From: Verrucomicrobiota bacterium
GTDB taxonomy: Bacteria; Verrucomicrobiota; Verrucomicrobiia; Limisphaerales; UBA9464
Reading direction: 5' to 3'
NCBI GenBank assembly: GCA_016871805.1
Contig: VHCG01000002.1
Coordinates: forward strand, 92,690-156,689
Length of the DNA stretch: 64,000 nt
The position numbers were made by a program, and so were the translations under genes. The notes under the pieces are model-generated. The model was not told the origin of the DNA. It saw nothing but the letters and a program-made list of their open reading frames with translations, and ran no database searches. This document shows positions 52,556 through 62,945 of this stretch, piece by piece (within the stretch, counting starts at the first letter, position 1; every line of letters begins with the position of its first letter).

Positions 52556-53926
52556 GTGAGTTCGACGGACTTCGACACGGTGGTGGTGGGAGGCGGCAGC
52601 GCCGGCTATGCCGCGGCGCGGACCCTCGTCGCGGGCGGACACCGGATCGCCGTGGTGGATGGCGGACCCGAGGTCGGCGGCCTGTGCATCCTGCGCGGCT
52701 GCATGCCCACCAAGGCCTTGCTGCACGCAGCGGAACTCCGACATACGATCGACGCCGGACGCACCTGGGGCATCGAGGCCGGTCCGGTGACCGTCGATCT
52801 CGAACGCCTCATGGCCCGGAAGGACGAGCTCATCCAGGACTTCGCCGGCTACCGACGCCAGCAGCTCGAACAGGGGAAGTGGGAGTTCATCCGGTCCAAG
52901 GCCCGGTTCCTGGATCCGCACCAGTTGGAACTCGACGGAGGTCGACGCCTCCGGACCCGAAATGTCGTGCTCGCCACGGGTTCCGAGCTCGCACCACCGC
53001 CGGTTCCCGGTCTCGAGTCGATCGGGTATCTGACCAGCGACTCAGCCCTTCAGCTCCGCCAATTGCCCGCTTCGGTGATCGTGCTGGGTGCGGGGGCAGT
53101 GGCCCTGGAGTTCGCCCAGTTCTTCGCCCGGCTGGGGGTCTCTGTGACGATGGTTCAGCGGGGACCTCAGCTCCTTCGGGAATGCGACCCGGACGTCGCG
53201 CAGGAGCTTGAAGGGGCTTTGATGGACGAGGGGATCTCGGTGGTCACCGGGGCGACGCTCCAACGCGCCGAGGCGGTGGGTTCCCGGAAGTGTCTCTGGT
53301 TCGAGCGTGCGGGTTCGGTGCAGTCGATCGAGGCCGATGCGATCTTCCACGGGCTGGGACGTCGTGCGGCGGTGTCGACCCTGGGACTCGACGCCGCCGG
53401 TGTCGTGCTGAACCGCTCCGACAAGATCCAGATCGACCGGCAGCAGCGCACGAGTGCCTCCCACATCTTCGCCGCGGGCGATTGCTGTGGCCCGAAGGAC
53501 ATTGTCCACCTGGCCATCCAGCAGGGGGAGATCGCGGCGAAGAACATCCTGGGCCAGTCGGTGTCGCGGGACGACCGGTTGACGCTGTCGGTGGTCTTCA
53601 CGGATCCCGCGGTGGCGGTGGTGGGGCACACGGAACGGTCCGCCAAGGAGGCCGGTCTCGAGGTCCGGGTGGCGGCGTATCCGTTCAACGACCATGGGAA
53701 GTCGATGATCCTGGGGTGCCGTCGGGGCTTCGTGAAGCTGTTGGCCGACCGCACGACGGGCGAGATCGTGGGTGGCGCCTGTGTGGGCCCCCAGGCGGGC
53801 GAGCTGATCCACGAGATCGTAGTGGCAATGGACCGTCGCATGACCGCCGCCCAGCTGGCCGCGGTCCCGCACTACCATCCCACCCTCGCCGAGATCTGGA
53901 CCTATCCGGCCGAGGAGCTGGTGTAG
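52556..53926 (+). CDS. Pyridine nucleotide-disulfide oxidoreductase (lipoamide dehydrogenase/mercuric reductase-like)
   Basis: A 456-residue FAD flavoprotein. The N-terminal FAD fold is DTVVVGGGSAGYAAA. The redox disulfide is GGLCILRGCMPTK (Cys44, Cys49). The NAD(P) fold is SVIVLGAGAVALEFAQFF, the second FAD site is SHIFAAGDCCG, and the C-terminal His-Glu active-site pair is HYHPTLAEIW. All residues for two-electron disulfide chemistry are present. Its substrate is unknown: lipoamide, mercuric ion or a small disulfide are possible, and no E2 gene or metal resistance gene is adjacent. The start is taken as GTG 52556, just before the FAD fold; ATG 52502 is in frame at the edge of the repeat unit. 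Confidence 0.88.
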   Translation: MSSTDFDTVVVGGGSAGYAAARTLVAGGHRIAVVDGGPEVGGLCILRGCMPTKALLHAAELRHTIDAGRTWGIEAGPVTVDLERLMARKDELIQDFAGYRRQQLEQGKWEFIRSKARFLDPHQLELDGGRRLRTRNVVLATGSELAPPPVPGLESIGYLTSDSALQLRQLPASVIVLGAGAVALEFAQFFARLGVSVTMVQRGPQLLRECDPDVAQELEGALMDEGISVVTGATLQRAEAVGSRKCLWFERAGSVQSIEADAIFHGLGRRAAVSTLGLDAAGVVLNRSDKIQIDRQQRTSASHIFAAGDCCGPKDIVHLAIQQGEIAAKNILGQSVSRDDRLTLSVVFTDPAVAVVGHTERSAKEAGLEVRVAAYPFNDHGKSMILGCRRGFVKLLADRTTGEIVGGACVGPQAGELIHEIVVAMDRRMTAAQLAAVPHYHPTLAEIWTYPAEELV

Positions 53927-53969
53927 GGGGGCGTGAAGCAGGCGTGCTGGGATATCGATCCGGGCTGGC

Positions 53970-54239
53970 AACGCCAACAATGCCAACGGCGTTGTGGACC
54001 TGAGCCCAGGGTTGGTTCGAGAAACGAGGACCTACCCTGGGAACCGGGACGAGAAGGGCGACAACCGCAAGGCGGTTGCGTCCAGCCTCGCCGATGGCGC
54101 GGCAGACCTGAAGGACGCGGGCTCCGTCGTGGGGGAACGCAGCCGCGTTGCGGTTGGAACTGCGTCGGGACGGGGGACCCAGGGTAACCTCGCGGGCTCG
54201 GCAACCCTGGGCTGGGGGACCGAATCCCTTTGGGATTCG
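53970..54239. repeat. Structured region with nested inverted repeats and several hairpins
   Basis: Perfect outer arms CCCAGGGTTG (54005-54014) and CAACCCTGGG (54202-54211) enclose perfect inner arms TACCCTGGG (54033-54041) and CCCAGGGTA (54178-54186). Inside are CAACCGC-AAG-GCGGTTG (54062-54078) and AACGC-AGCC-GCGTT (54136-54149). Outside are AACGCC/GGCGTT (53970-53993) and a perfect 8-bp hairpin CGAATCCC-TTT-GGGATTCG (54221-54239). It lies between two convergent genes and could be a repeat element, a two-way terminator or a structured RNA. No coding frame is supported between 53927 and 54353. Confidence 0.7.
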
Positions 54240-54353
54240 GGCGCGCTGGTGTCGTGAATCGCCCCGTCTGGTGCCCCTACGGGATGCCATCAGGCGACGA
54301 ACGACCCTCCGAGCGGTGCTGGAGGCATCCCAGCCGGGATTCGAACCGGTGAG

Positions 54354-55349
54354 TCAGCCGGCGCCCTCGGCCGCGAGGGCGCGGGCGGCGCGACGGCGGG
54401 CGGCGTAGCGCTTCACCAGCTCGTCGGCGATCACCCCCAGCAGGATCACCGCGCCGATGATCGCGAACTCGATGTTGTTATGGGTCGTCACCAGCGTGAT
54501 CATGTTCCGCAGCACCTGCATCAGGGCCGCTCCCACGATCACCCCCACGATCGTCCCCTCTCCACCCCGCAGGCTGCAGCCCCCGAGGACCGCCGCCGCG
54601 ATCGCGTAGAGTTCGTAGAAGTTGCCGAAGTCCACCGGCTGGGCCGAGTTGACGTCGAGGACGAACAGGATGCCGCCGAGCCCTGCCAGCGTGGAGCTGA
54701 TCACGTAGGCCAGCACGATCATGCGCCGGGTGTTGATGCCGCTGTACCGGGCCGCGTCCTCGTTGCGGCCGAGGGCCAGCAGGTAGCGACCGTAGATCGT
54801 CCGGTTCAGGAAGATCGCCGCCAGGACCGCGACCGCGATCAGGAAGATCCACGGCGCGGGCAGGGCGAATCCGGAGAGGAAGGGGAGGGGGATCTGGCCT
54901 GTGGCGAGACTTCGCAGGGCCTTGAACTCGGATCCGAACCCGACGGTCTGATCCTGCGTGAATCCGCGTGCGATGCCCCGGTAGAGGAGCAGGCCGCAGA
55001 GGGTCACGACGAACGGGGGCAGGCGGAGCCGGGTGATCAGGAGCCCGTGGCCGAGTCCGATGCCGACCGAAACCAGGATCACCGCGGCCAGGGCGGTGGG
55101 CACCGACCAGTGGTGGGTGGTGAGGAGCCAGGGGAGACCGCAGCCGACAAGGCAGACGACCGAGCCGATCGAGAGGTCGATGCCTCCCGTGACGATCACG
55201 AAGGCGACACCGATGCTGATGATCCCGAAGAGCGCGGTCCGACGGATCAGGTTCTCGAGGTTGTAGGCGCTGAGGAAGCTGCTGCTGGCCAGCGAGGTGA
55301 TCACGCAGACCACGATCAGGAGCGCCGTGATGCCGAGGATTTTTCTCAT
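54354..55349 (-). CDS. Sugar ABC transporter permease (RbsC-type)
   Basis: A 331-residue membrane permease of the ribose/xylose/galactoside family, with about ten helices. Diagnostic stretches are the N-terminal [67 protein letters not shown] and [19 protein letters not shown]. Start ATG 55349 overlaps the ATPase stop (ATGA). It is the third gene of a binding protein, ATPase, permease operon transcribed away from the ROK kinase. The sugar cannot be named from sequence; a pentose or hexose is likely. Confidence 0.93.
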   Translation of the reverse strand: MRKILGITALLIVVCVITSLASSSFLSAYNLENLIRRTALFGIISIGVAFVIVTGGIDLSIGSVVCLVGCGLPWLLTTHHWSVPTALAAVILVSVGIGLGHGLLITRLRLPPFVVTLCGLLLYRGIARGFTQDQTVGFGSEFKALRSLATGQIPLPFLSGFALPAPWIFLIAVAVLAAIFLNRTIYGRYLLALGRNEDAARYSGINTRRMIVLAYVISSTLAGLGGILFVLDVNSAQPVDFGNFYELYAIAAAVLGGCSLRGGEGTIVGVIVGAALMQVLRNMITLVTTHNNIEFAIIGAVILLGVIADELVKRYAARRRAARALAAEGAG

Positions 55350-56875
55350 GCGGGAAGGGCAGGGGTGGAGAGCGGGGACGGTGACGGTGACGAGTTGGTC
55401 GCCAGGTGCATGACCGCCTCCTCCGAGAGCTGGTCGCGTCGCAGTTCGCCGGTGAGGCGTCCCTCGTGCATCACGAGGGTGCGGTCGGACAGCCCGAGGA
55501 TCTCCTCCAGTTCGCTGGAGACGAAGAGGATGGCGACGCCGGTGCGGGACAGCTCCTCCATGAGGCGGTAGATCTCCTGCTTGGCACCGATGTCGATGCC
55601 CCGGGTGGGTTCGTCGAGCAGCAGAACCTTCGGGCGCAGGGCCAGCCACTTGCCGAGGACGACCTTCTGCTGGTTGCCGCCCGACAGGAACTGGACGACC
55701 TGCTGGTCGTGCGGGGCCTTGATGCGGAGCCGGGACATCATCTCGCCGCTGAGGGCGAGTTCCCGGACCCGGTTCAGGAATCCCCGGCGCTGGTCCTGCC
55801 GCAGGCTGGCGAGGCTGAGGTTGTCGCGGATCGCCATCTCCAGGATGACCCCCTGGTGCTTGCGATCCTCGGGCACGAGGGCGAGTCCGGCCGCGATCGC
55901 CTCCTGGGGTGACTGGGGCTGGATCTCCTGGCCGTCGACCCGGATGGATCCGCCCACGGCCGGGGTGACACCGAACAGGGCCTCGAGTAGCTCCGTGCGG
56001 CCGGCACCGACGAGTCCGGCCATGCCAACGATCTCGCCGGCGCGGAGGGTGAAGTCGACGGCGTGCTTCGGGTGCACCCGCGAACGGAGGCCCCGCACCT
56101 CGAGCACCGGCCTGCCGGGCGGATGGGGCTCGTGGGCGTAGAACTGGGACAGGTCGCGTCCGACCATCAGCTTCACCATCGCGCCGTGGGTGATGTCGGC
56201 GCGTTCGAGGTCCCCTGCGTTTTCGCCGTCCCGGAGGACCACCACGCGGTCCGCCAGCGCGTTCACCTCACCGAGACGGTGGGAGATGTAGAGCATGCTG
56301 ACGCCGCGCGACCGGAGGTCGTGGATGACGGTGAACAGCTTGGCCGCCTCGCCGCTGGAGAGACTCGAGGTGGGCTCGTCCATGATGAGGACGCGGGCCT
56401 GCACGGACAGGGCCTTGGCGATCTCCACCAGCTGTTGCTGTCCGATGCTCAGCTCGTGCACCGGGGTGCGGGGGCTGACGTCGAGGCCGACCGCCTTGAG
56501 GTGGACGGCGGCCTCCCGCTCGATGCGGTCTCGGTCGATCAGACCGTTCCGGAGGGGTTCGCGCCCGAGGAAGATGTTCGCGGCGACGTCGAGGTTGTCG
56601 GCCAGGTTGAGTTCCTGGTGGATGAGGGCGATGCCGTGTCGGAGGGCGACGAGGACGGAGTCGAGGACGACGGGGTGTCCCTCGAGCTGCACCTCGCCGG
56701 AGTCCGGGGTCTGCACTCCGGCGAGGATCTTCATCAGGGTGCTCTTGCCGGCACCGTTCTCGCCGATGACGGCGACGACCTCGCCCCGGTTCAGGGTGAG
56801 CCCGACGCCCCGCAGGGCGCGGACGCCGGGGAACGATTTGGTGAGCCGCGTGGCCCGCAGCAGGGGCGCCGTCAT
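55346..56875 (-). CDS. Sugar ABC transporter ATP-binding protein, tandem domains (RbsA-type)
   Basis: A 509-residue double-ABC ATPase. The first domain has Walker [10 protein letters not shown], signature [15 protein letters not shown] and Walker [12 protein letters not shown]. The second has the altered Walker [17 protein letters not shown] usual for this subfamily, signature [16 protein letters not shown] and Walker [16 protein letters not shown]. Only the first site is expected to hydrolyse ATP efficiently, as in ribose importers. The gene follows the binding-protein gene by 16 bases and overlaps the permease start. Confidence 0.96.
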   Translation of the reverse strand: MTAPLLRATRLTKSFPGVRALRGVGLTLNRGEVVAVIGENGAGKSTLMKILAGVQTPDSGEVQLEGHPVVLDSVLVALRHGIALIHQELNLADNLDVAANIFLGREPLRNGLIDRDRIEREAAVHLKAVGLDVSPRTPVHELSIGQQQLVEIAKALSVQARVLIMDEPTSSLSSGEAAKLFTVIHDLRSRGVSMLYISHRLGEVNALADRVVVLRDGENAGDLERADITHGAMVKLMVGRDLSQFYAHEPHPPGRPVLEVRGLRSRVHPKHAVDFTLRAGEIVGMAGLVGAGRTELLEALFGVTPAVGGSIRVDGQEIQPQSPQEAIAAGLALVPEDRKHQGVILEMAIRDNLSLASLRQDQRRGFLNRVRELALSGEMMSRLRIKAPHDQQVVQFLSGGNQQKVVLGKWLALRPKVLLLDEPTRGIDIGAKQEIYRLMEELSRTGVAILFVSSELEEILGLSDRTLVMHEGRLTGELRRDQLSEEAVMHLATNSSPSPSPLSTPALPA

Positions 56876-56891
56876 GGGAACGGTCGGAACG

Positions 56892-57938
56892 CTACTTCTT
56901 GGCGCCGGTCTTGGCCTTCAGGTCGGTCCAGAACTCGTCGACGGTGGCCTTGCGGATCTGGCGGGCCGGGATGTCGATGAACTTGGAGGCCGGGATCACG
57001 CTGGCGTTGCCCTTGGCGAGTTCCGACAGGATCTCGACCGACTTGAACCCGTACATGTAGGGGTTCTGCACGACGGTGCCGTGGACGTGACCCTTCTGGA
57101 TGCCCTCGAGCGTGGCATCGTCCTCGTCGAACGCGACGACCTGGACCTTGCCGAGCTTGTTGGCCTGTCCTAGGGCCTCGAGCATGAGGGGCGGGTTGTA
57201 GGCGAAGAGGCCGACCATGCAGCCGAGGTCGGGGTACTTGGCGAGGGCGTCCTCGGCGTTGGCCTTGCCCTTGGCGCGGTCGAACTGGTCGGTGAGCGTG
57301 CCGAGGATCTTGAACCCGTTGCCCTCGAGGATGGTGCCGGGGGCGTCATAGTTCGCCGGGTTGGCCGGGCGACCGAGGATGGCGTCGATGACACCCTGCC
57401 GACGGCGCTTGGCGTTGTCCTGCTCAAGGCGTCCGATGAAGAGCATCACGGTCCCGCCCTTGGGCATGGCCTCCCGGACGAGATCGCCGCAGAGGCGTCC
57501 GGCCGAGTAGTTGTCCATGCCGATGTACAGCTCGCGATCGCTCGCCGGGGCGTCGGAGTCATGGGTGATCAGGTGGGTCCGCTTGGCGGCGCGGTTGAGG
57601 AGGTCGGTCTGGTTGGCCGGATCGATCGGGCTCACCGCAATGCCATCGATGCCGCGGGTGACGAGGTCCTCGATGATGCGCTTCTGGTCGCTGATGCCCT
57701 CGACGGGCATGAGGGTCTCGGCATCGACGCCGAACTTCTCGCCGGCGGCCTTCACGCCGGCTCCCGCGATGGTCCAGAACGAGGCGACCCCGTTGCTGAC
57801 GAAGGCGATCTTCTTCTTGCCCCCACCCGATCCGGATCCGCCCGCGGAGTCGGAGGCGGGCTTGCAGCCGGTCAGCAATGTGGACAGGGCCAGGGTGAGG
57901 ACGAGGGGGATGGCGATGGGTTGGAACGTCAGTTTCAC
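56892..57938 (-). CDS. Sugar-binding periplasmic lipoprotein (RbsB-type)
   Basis: A 348-residue substrate-binding protein of the periplasmic-binding-protein type I fold. The signal [14 protein letters not shown] ends in a lipobox (STLLTGC), then a Gly/Ser linker. The mature part begins [20 protein letters not shown]; ligand-region blocks are [49 protein letters not shown] and [13 protein letters not shown]. The start GTG 57938 places the lipobox at residue 25; the open frame continues to 58553 but without coding character. It is the first gene of the importer operon. The lipoprotein would be processed by Lgt, also encoded here. Confidence 0.92.
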   Translation of the reverse strand: MKLTFQPIAIPLVLTLALSTLLTGCKPASDSAGGSGSGGGKKKIAFVSNGVASFWTIAGAGVKAAGEKFGVDAETLMPVEGISDQKRIIEDLVTRGIDGIAVSPIDPANQTDLLNRAAKRTHLITHDSDAPASDRELYIGMDNYSAGRLCGDLVREAMPKGGTVMLFIGRLEQDNAKRRRQGVIDAILGRPANPANYDAPGTILEGNGFKILGTLTDQFDRAKGKANAEDALAKYPDLGCMVGLFAYNPPLMLEALGQANKLGKVQVVAFDEDDATLEGIQKGHVHGTVVQNPYMYGFKSVEILSELAKGNASVIPASKFIDIPARQIRKATVDEFWTDLKAKTGAKK

Positions 57939-58148
57939 GGGAATGATCCCTGGAGACTGGCAAAACCCGGACGCGCACTCGACAGAAATCATCGGGACCT
58001 CAGGGCATCGATGGGCGCCCAAAGGGGGGGTGTCGCGGCACATCCCCTGGGGTCCTCGCACTCGAGGATCCGGGTCCGTTGGTGCGCTCGCTTGCCTCCC
58101 CTGCGGAATCGGGGGCACTTTGAGTGACCGCCTCCTCGGCGGGAATCC
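57939..58148. promoter_or_regulatory. Divergent control region between sugar importer and ROK kinase
   Basis: This 210-base gap must hold both promoters. A palindrome TCCTCG-CACT-CGAGGA at 58053-58068 is a candidate operator for a sugar-responsive regulator. No regulator gene is adjacent, and I see no clear -35/-10 pair. Confidence 0.3.
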
Positions 58149-58829
58149 ATGAACATCCTCGTCATCGACATCGGCGGCACCCACGTGAAGCTTCTGGCCT
58201 CGGGCCAGACCGAGCGGCGGGCGTTTGCCTCGGGTTCCCGCATGACCCCGGCCCGGTTTGTCTCCGGGGTCCGTCGGATCACCCAGGGCTGGAAATTCGA
58301 CGCCATTGCCGTGGGCTATCCCGGTTTCGTCCTGCGGGGGCGTCCTGTGGCGGAACCCCACAATCTCGCGTCGGGCTGGATCCGGTTCGACTTCGCCAAG
58401 GCGTTCCGCAAGCCGATCCGGATCATCAACGACGCCGCCATGCAGGCCCTGGGCAGCTATCGGAAGGGCAAGATGCTCTTCCTGGGGCTCGGCACCGGTC
58501 TGGGCTCCTGCATGGTGGTGGATGGCGTCGTGGAGCCGATGGAACTGGCGCATCTGCCGTATCGGAAGGGGACGTTCGAGGACTACGTCGGCCTCCGGGG
58601 TCTGGAGCGTCTGGGCAAGAAGCGCTGGCGGAAGGAGGTCGGCAACGTGGTGGACATCCTGACGCTCGCCCTGGAGCCCGATGATATCGTGCTGGGCGGC
58701 GGCAATGTGGTGAAGCTGAAGGAGCTTCCGCCGCTCTGCCGGGCCGGCAGCAACGACAACGCCTTCACCGGAGGCTTCCGGCTCTGGGAGGACGGGAAGA
58801 AGAAGCGGAAAGCGGTGGGGAAGCGGTGA
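58149..58829 (+). CDS. ROK-family / polyphosphate-glucokinase-like sugar kinase
   Basis: A 226-residue kinase shorter than most ROK proteins. It shows the phosphate motif VIDIGGTHVKLLASG, DAIAVGYPGFV, the catalytic-Asp region IRIINDAAMQALG, GLGTGLGSCMV and a late DIVLGGGN. The zinc-binding CxCGxxGC of ROK repressors and many ROK kinases is absent, and the tail FEDYVGLRGLERLGKKRW resembles polyphosphate-dependent glucokinases. Glucose to glucose 6-phosphate is the likely reaction, using polyphosphate or ATP. Context supports this: a sugar importer is divergent and pgi, zwf and pgl follow. Confidence 0.8.
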   Translation: MNILVIDIGGTHVKLLASGQTERRAFASGSRMTPARFVSGVRRITQGWKFDAIAVGYPGFVLRGRPVAEPHNLASGWIRFDFAKAFRKPIRIINDAAMQALGSYRKGKMLFLGLGTGLGSCMVVDGVVEPMELAHLPYRKGTFEDYVGLRGLERLGKKRWRKEVGNVVDILTLALEPDDIVLGGGNVVKLKELPPLCRAGSNDNAFTGGFRLWEDGKKKRKAVGKR

Positions 58830-59075
58830 GAGTTGAGAGTGAGAAACATGGAATCTCAGCAGATCCGGAGATTGTTCAGCAGTCCTGCCCCGGGTAGGTG
58901 GGTGTCCTCCGGACCCCCAGTGCTGCAGGGCACTGCAGCACCCACCGGCCCTCAGACCTTCGGTCCTCGATCGTGGCCCTTTGCCTCCAGCCTGCCGTAC
59001 GCGGTATCCTCCCAGCCTGATGTGACGGCTGTCTGAACCCTCAACGCTCGGCTCTCAGCTCTCAACTCTCAGCTC
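58828..59075. repeat. Inverted-repeat-bounded unit with alternative arms (copy E)
   Basis: The left arm GAGAGTTGAGAGTGAG starts inside the kinase stop codon. The right arm region (59039-59075) contains CTCTCAACTCTC, an exact 12-base reverse complement, within a CTCAACGCTC/CTCAGCTC-rich stretch. A double-hairpin core sits at 58897-58946. The architecture copies the B units but with unrelated arms. It fills the kinase-pgi gap, and pgi starts 11 bases later. Confidence 0.65.
58897..58946 (-). repeat. REP-like double-hairpin core, copy 6 (reverse orientation)
   Basis: On the minus strand, GTGCTGCAG-TGCC-CTGCAGCAC, a third stem sequence that keeps perfect pairing. The second hairpin is altered to GGGTCC-GGAGGACACCC, so it pairs less well. 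Confidence 0.75.
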
Positions 59076-59086
59076 GCCCCTCACCC

Positions 59087-60727
59087 ATGCCTACTCCCTC
59101 CAAATCCCTGACCCAGCGTCCCGCGTGGAAGGCCCTTACGGCCCATCATCGCCAGATCCGCAGCCAGCACCTCCGTGACCTCTTCGCCCAGGACCCCAAG
59201 CGCGGGACCCGGCTGACGGCCGAGGCCTCGGGGCTGTTCCTCGACTACTCCAAGAACCGGGTCACCGACGAGACGCTGTCGCTGCTCGTGCGCCTGGCCG
59301 AGGAGTCCGGTCTGGTCGAGCGACGGAAGGCGATGTTCGCCGGCGAAAAGATCAACATCACCGAGGGACGGGCCGTGCTGCATGTCGCCCTCAGGGCTTC
59401 CCGCAACGCGAAGATCCGCGTCGATGGTGCCGATGTCGTGCCCGAGGTCCACGCGGTGCTCGATCGCATGGAGGCGTTCGTCGACCGGGTGCGTCGCGGG
59501 ACCTGGAAGGGGTTCACGGGCCGGCGCATCCGGAACGTCGTCAACATCGGGATCGGCGGCTCCGACCTGGGCCCCGTGATGGCCCTCGAGGCCCTGCGGC
59601 ACTACAGCGACCGCAATCTGCAGTTCCGCTTCGTGTCGAATGTCGACGGCATCGACTTCGTGGAGGCGACCCACGATCTGGATCCGGCCGAGACGCTCTT
59701 CATCGTGTCCTCGAAGACCTTCACCACGATGGAGACCATGACCAATGCGCAGAGTGCGCGGGACTGGCTTCTGAAGGGACTTGGCGGCAAGACCGCCGCG
59801 GTGGCGCGTCACTTCGTGGCGGTCTCGACCAACGCCGAGAAGGTGTCGGCCTTCGGCATCGACACGGCGAACATGTTCGGGTTCTGGGACTGGGTGGGCG
59901 GCCGGTACTCGATGGATTCGGCGATCGGCCTCTCGACGATGCTGGCGATCGGACCCGAGCGGTTCCGGGAACTCCTGGCGGGGTTCCACGAGATGGACCA
60001 GCACTTCCTCAAGGCTCCGCTGGCGAAGAACCTGCCGGTCCTGATGGGGTTGCTGACGGTCTGGAACACGGCGTTCCTCGGGGCCGAGACGGTGGCGGTG
60101 CTGCCGTACGAGCAGTATCTCAAGCGATTTCCAGCGTATCTCCAGCAGCTGACGATGGAGAGCAACGGCAAGAGCGTCACCCTCGGGGGACGGCGGGTCT
60201 CGTATTCGACCTGTCCCATCTACTGGGGTGAACCGGGCACGAACGGACAGCACTCCTTCTATCAGCTGATCCACCAGGGCACGCGGCTGATTCCCTGCGA
60301 CTTCATCGCGTTCGGGAAGGCCCTGACGCCGCTGGGACGGCATCACGACATGCTCATCGCCAACGTGCTGGCCCAGGCCGAGGCGCTGGCGTTTGGCAAG
60401 ACGGCCGACGAGGTCCGGGCCGAGGGAACCGCGGCCGCGCTGGTGCCGCACCGGGTCTTCGAGGGCAACCGGCCGTCGAACGTCCTCCTGGCCCGCGAGC
60501 TGACCCCGAGGGTGCTGGGACAGCTGGTGGCGCTCTACGAGCACAGCGTGTTCGTGCAGGGCGCGATCTGGGACATCAACCCGTTCGACCAGTGGGGCGT
60601 GGAGCTCGGAAAGGTCCTGGCCCAGCGGATCCTTCCGGAGCTGGAGGGCGAACGCCTGCCGGCGCTCGGGCACGACACGTCGACCAACAACCTGATCCGG
60701 CGGTATCGGACGCTGAAGGCCTCCTGA
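59087..60727 (+). CDS. pgi: Glucose-6-phosphate isomerase
   Basis: A 546-residue phosphoglucose isomerase, interconverting glucose 6-phosphate and fructose 6-phosphate in the cytoplasm. Blocks are [14 protein letters not shown] near residue 49, [63 protein letters not shown] and the closing signature [15 protein letters not shown]. Length and motifs match the E. coli-type enzyme. It leads pgi, zwf, pgl with gaps of 18 and 25 bases. A repeat unit lies directly in front of the start. Confidence 0.97.
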   Translation: MPTPSKSLTQRPAWKALTAHHRQIRSQHLRDLFAQDPKRGTRLTAEASGLFLDYSKNRVTDETLSLLVRLAEESGLVERRKAMFAGEKINITEGRAVLHVALRASRNAKIRVDGADVVPEVHAVLDRMEAFVDRVRRGTWKGFTGRRIRNVVNIGIGGSDLGPVMALEALRHYSDRNLQFRFVSNVDGIDFVEATHDLDPAETLFIVSSKTFTTMETMTNAQSARDWLLKGLGGKTAAVARHFVAVSTNAEKVSAFGIDTANMFGFWDWVGGRYSMDSAIGLSTMLAIGPERFRELLAGFHEMDQHFLKAPLAKNLPVLMGLLTVWNTAFLGAETVAVLPYEQYLKRFPAYLQQLTMESNGKSVTLGGRRVSYSTCPIYWGEPGTNGQHSFYQLIHQGTRLIPCDFIAFGKALTPLGRHHDMLIANVLAQAEALAFGKTADEVRAEGTAAALVPHRVFEGNRPSNVLLARELTPRVLGQLVALYEHSVFVQGAIWDINPFDQWGVELGKVLAQRILPELEGERLPALGHDTSTNNLIRRYRTLKAS

Positions 60728-60745
60728 AGACCGGAGAACCCCGCC

Positions 60746-62128
60746 ATGGCCATCCTGCATTCGGATGCGTTCGTGTTCTTCGGAGCCACCGGGGACCTCG
60801 CCTGCAAGAAGATCTTCCCGTCGCTCCAGGCGATGATCCGTCGGGGCCACCTGACGATCCCGGTCATCGGCGTGGCCAAGGCAGGGTGGACGCTCGACCA
60901 GCTCAAGGCCCGGGCGAAGGACAGTCTCGAGCACCATGGCGGCCTGGACCCGGCGGCCTTCGAGACGCTCTGCGCGCAGCTGCGGTACGTCGATGGGGAC
61001 TATTCCGATCCATCGACCTTCGACCGTCTCCGCAAGGAGCTGGGGTCGGCGGAACCGCCGGCCCACTACATGGCGATCCCGCCGGTGCTGTTCGGCCTCG
61101 TCGTCCAACAGCTGGCTCGCAGCGGCTGTGCGGGGGAGGGGGCCCGGATCATCGTGGAGAAGCCCTTCGGCACCGACCTCGCCTCGGCCCGGAAGCTCAA
61201 CCAGATCCTGCTCGGCACCTTCGACGAGTCGCGGATCTACCGGATCGACCACTACCTCGGGAAGCGTCCGGTCCACAACCTGCAGTTCTTCCGCTTCGCC
61301 AACGCCTTCCCCGAGTCCTTCTGGAACCGCGAGCACATCGAGAGCGTCCAGATCACGATGGCCGAGGATTTCGGGGTGCAGGGCCGGGGAGCGTTCTATG
61401 ACCAGACCGGGGCGATCCGCGACGTGATCCAGAACCACCTGTTCCAGGTGGTCGCCAACATCGCGATGGAGCCGCCGCCGCGTCTCGACAGCGAGTCGGT
61501 CCGCGACGAGAAGGTGAAGGTCCTCAAGGCCATCCGGTCACTGGACGCCCACCAGGTGGTGCGCGGCCAGTTCCGGGGCTATCTCAAGGAGCCGGGTGTC
61601 GCCGAGGGTTCGCGGGTCGAGACCTTCGCCGCCCTGCGGCTGGAGATCGATTCCTGGCGCTGGAAGGGCGTGCCGTTCTTCCTCCGCGCGGGCAAGTGCC
61701 TTCCGGTGACCTGCACCGAGGTGCTCATCCGGATGCGGAAGCCGCCGACCATGTACGAGGACGTCCAGCTCCAGCCCAACCACCTCCGGCTGCGGATCAG
61801 TCCCGACGAGACCATCGCACTCGGAATCAACAGCATGGCGCCGTCCGACGATGCCTCCGAGGGCCTCCGGGAGATGATCGCGAGCCACCATCCGGGTCGG
61901 GAGGAGATGGACGCCTACGAACGGGTCCTGGGCGATGCCATGGCCGGCGATGCGACGCTGTTCTCGCGTGAGGACTACGTCGAGGAGGCCTGGCGGATCG
62001 TCGACCCCATCCTGAAGGCGCCGACCCCTGTCTATCCCTACGAGGCCGGCCAATGGGGTCCGGAGGCCGAGGTCGAGGCCCTCGTCCGCCCACCGGCGGG
62101 CTGGTGGAATCCCACGATCGATCCCTGA
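60746..62128 (+). CDS. zwf: Glucose-6-phosphate 1-dehydrogenase
   Basis: A 460-residue NADP(H)-dependent dehydrogenase, the first committed step of the oxidative pentose-phosphate pathway. It has the cofactor motif [15 protein letters not shown], the EKPFGTDL block, and the active-site [11 protein letters not shown] with the catalytic His; [11 protein letters not shown] and [11 protein letters not shown] are conserved. It is 30 residues shorter than E. coli Zwf but ends in the usual [11 protein letters not shown] segment, so it is complete. Confidence 0.97.
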   Translation: MAILHSDAFVFFGATGDLACKKIFPSLQAMIRRGHLTIPVIGVAKAGWTLDQLKARAKDSLEHHGGLDPAAFETLCAQLRYVDGDYSDPSTFDRLRKELGSAEPPAHYMAIPPVLFGLVVQQLARSGCAGEGARIIVEKPFGTDLASARKLNQILLGTFDESRIYRIDHYLGKRPVHNLQFFRFANAFPESFWNREHIESVQITMAEDFGVQGRGAFYDQTGAIRDVIQNHLFQVVANIAMEPPPRLDSESVRDEKVKVLKAIRSLDAHQVVRGQFRGYLKEPGVAEGSRVETFAALRLEIDSWRWKGVPFFLRAGKCLPVTCTEVLIRMRKPPTMYEDVQLQPNHLRLRISPDETIALGINSMAPSDDASEGLREMIASHHPGREEMDAYERVLGDAMAGDATLFSREDYVEEAWRIVDPILKAPTPVYPYEAGQWGPEAEVEALVRPPAGWWNPTIDP

Positions 62129-62153
62129 ACCCTGTTCCTCCCAAGCACCTTCC

Positions 62154-62858
62154 ATGACTCAGAATCCTGAACTCCGGATCCATGCCGATGCCGATGCCGT
62201 GGCCGCCGAGGCGGCGCTCCTGATCGCGCGCGAGGCCCGGGAGGCCATCGCCTCCCGCGGACGCTTCCTCCTCGCGGTCAGCGGCGGCCGCACCCCCTGG
62301 GTGATGCTGCGGGCGCTCGCCCGGGAGACGTTGCCGTGGGATTGGATCCATGTGTTCCAGGTCGACGAACGCATAGCCCCGGACGGCCACGCCGACCGCA
62401 ACCTGACCCATCTGCGGGCGAGTCTGCTTCCGCAGGCACCGCTGCCCGAGGCGAACCTTCATCCGATGCCGGTGACGGACCCGGATCCCAACGCTGCAGC
62501 GGTCCGCTACGCGGTTGAACTGGAGCGCGAGGCGGGACGTCCTCCGGTCCTGGACCTGGTCCATCTGGGCATGGGTGCGGATGGCCACACGGCGTCCCTG
62601 ATCCCCGGCGACGCCGCCCTCGGGATCCGCGACGCCGAGGTCGCGGTGTGTGGGGTGTATCAGGGACGCCAGCGTCTGACGCTGACCTATCCGGTGATCG
62701 ACCGGGCGCGTCGGATCCTCTGGGTCGTCACGGGTGCCGAGAAGGCCCCGATGCTCACCCGGCTGCTGGCGGGCGATCGGGGCATCCCGGCCGGCTGCGT
62801 GGCCCGGGACCGCGCGCTGATCCTTGCCGACCGCGACGCGGCGGCGGCGGTCGCATAA
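62154..62858 (+). CDS. pgl: 6-phosphogluconolactonase
   Basis: A 234-residue DevB/SOL-type lactonase, hydrolysing 6-phosphogluconolactone from Zwf. Blocks are FLLAVSGGRTPWVMLRAL, IHVFQVDERIAPDGHADRN and LVHLGMGADGHTASLIPGD, with the substrate-site His. It lies 25 bases after zwf. No gnd or edd follows in the window, so the next step is encoded elsewhere. Confidence 0.96.
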   Translation: MTQNPELRIHADADAVAAEAALLIAREAREAIASRGRFLLAVSGGRTPWVMLRALARETLPWDWIHVFQVDERIAPDGHADRNLTHLRASLLPQAPLPEANLHPMPVTDPDPNAAAVRYAVELEREAGRPPVLDLVHLGMGADGHTASLIPGDAALGIRDAEVAVCGVYQGRQRLTLTYPVIDRARRILWVVTGAEKAPMLTRLLAGDRGIPAGCVARDRALILADRDAAAAVA

Positions 62859-62945
62859 GCCGACAGGCCTGCGGGTCCACGGCGGCGCTGTCGGTGGCGC
62901 CGATGCCGTTCTGGATGGGTGTTGTGCCGTGTGGATCCCCTTGCC

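Noticed and set aside
54331..54353. GGTTCGAATCCC on the minus strand, like a tRNA T-arm
   Set aside because: The putative T-stem has mismatches at two of five positions, and no anticodon or acceptor stem can be assembled around it. Probably chance or a remnant.
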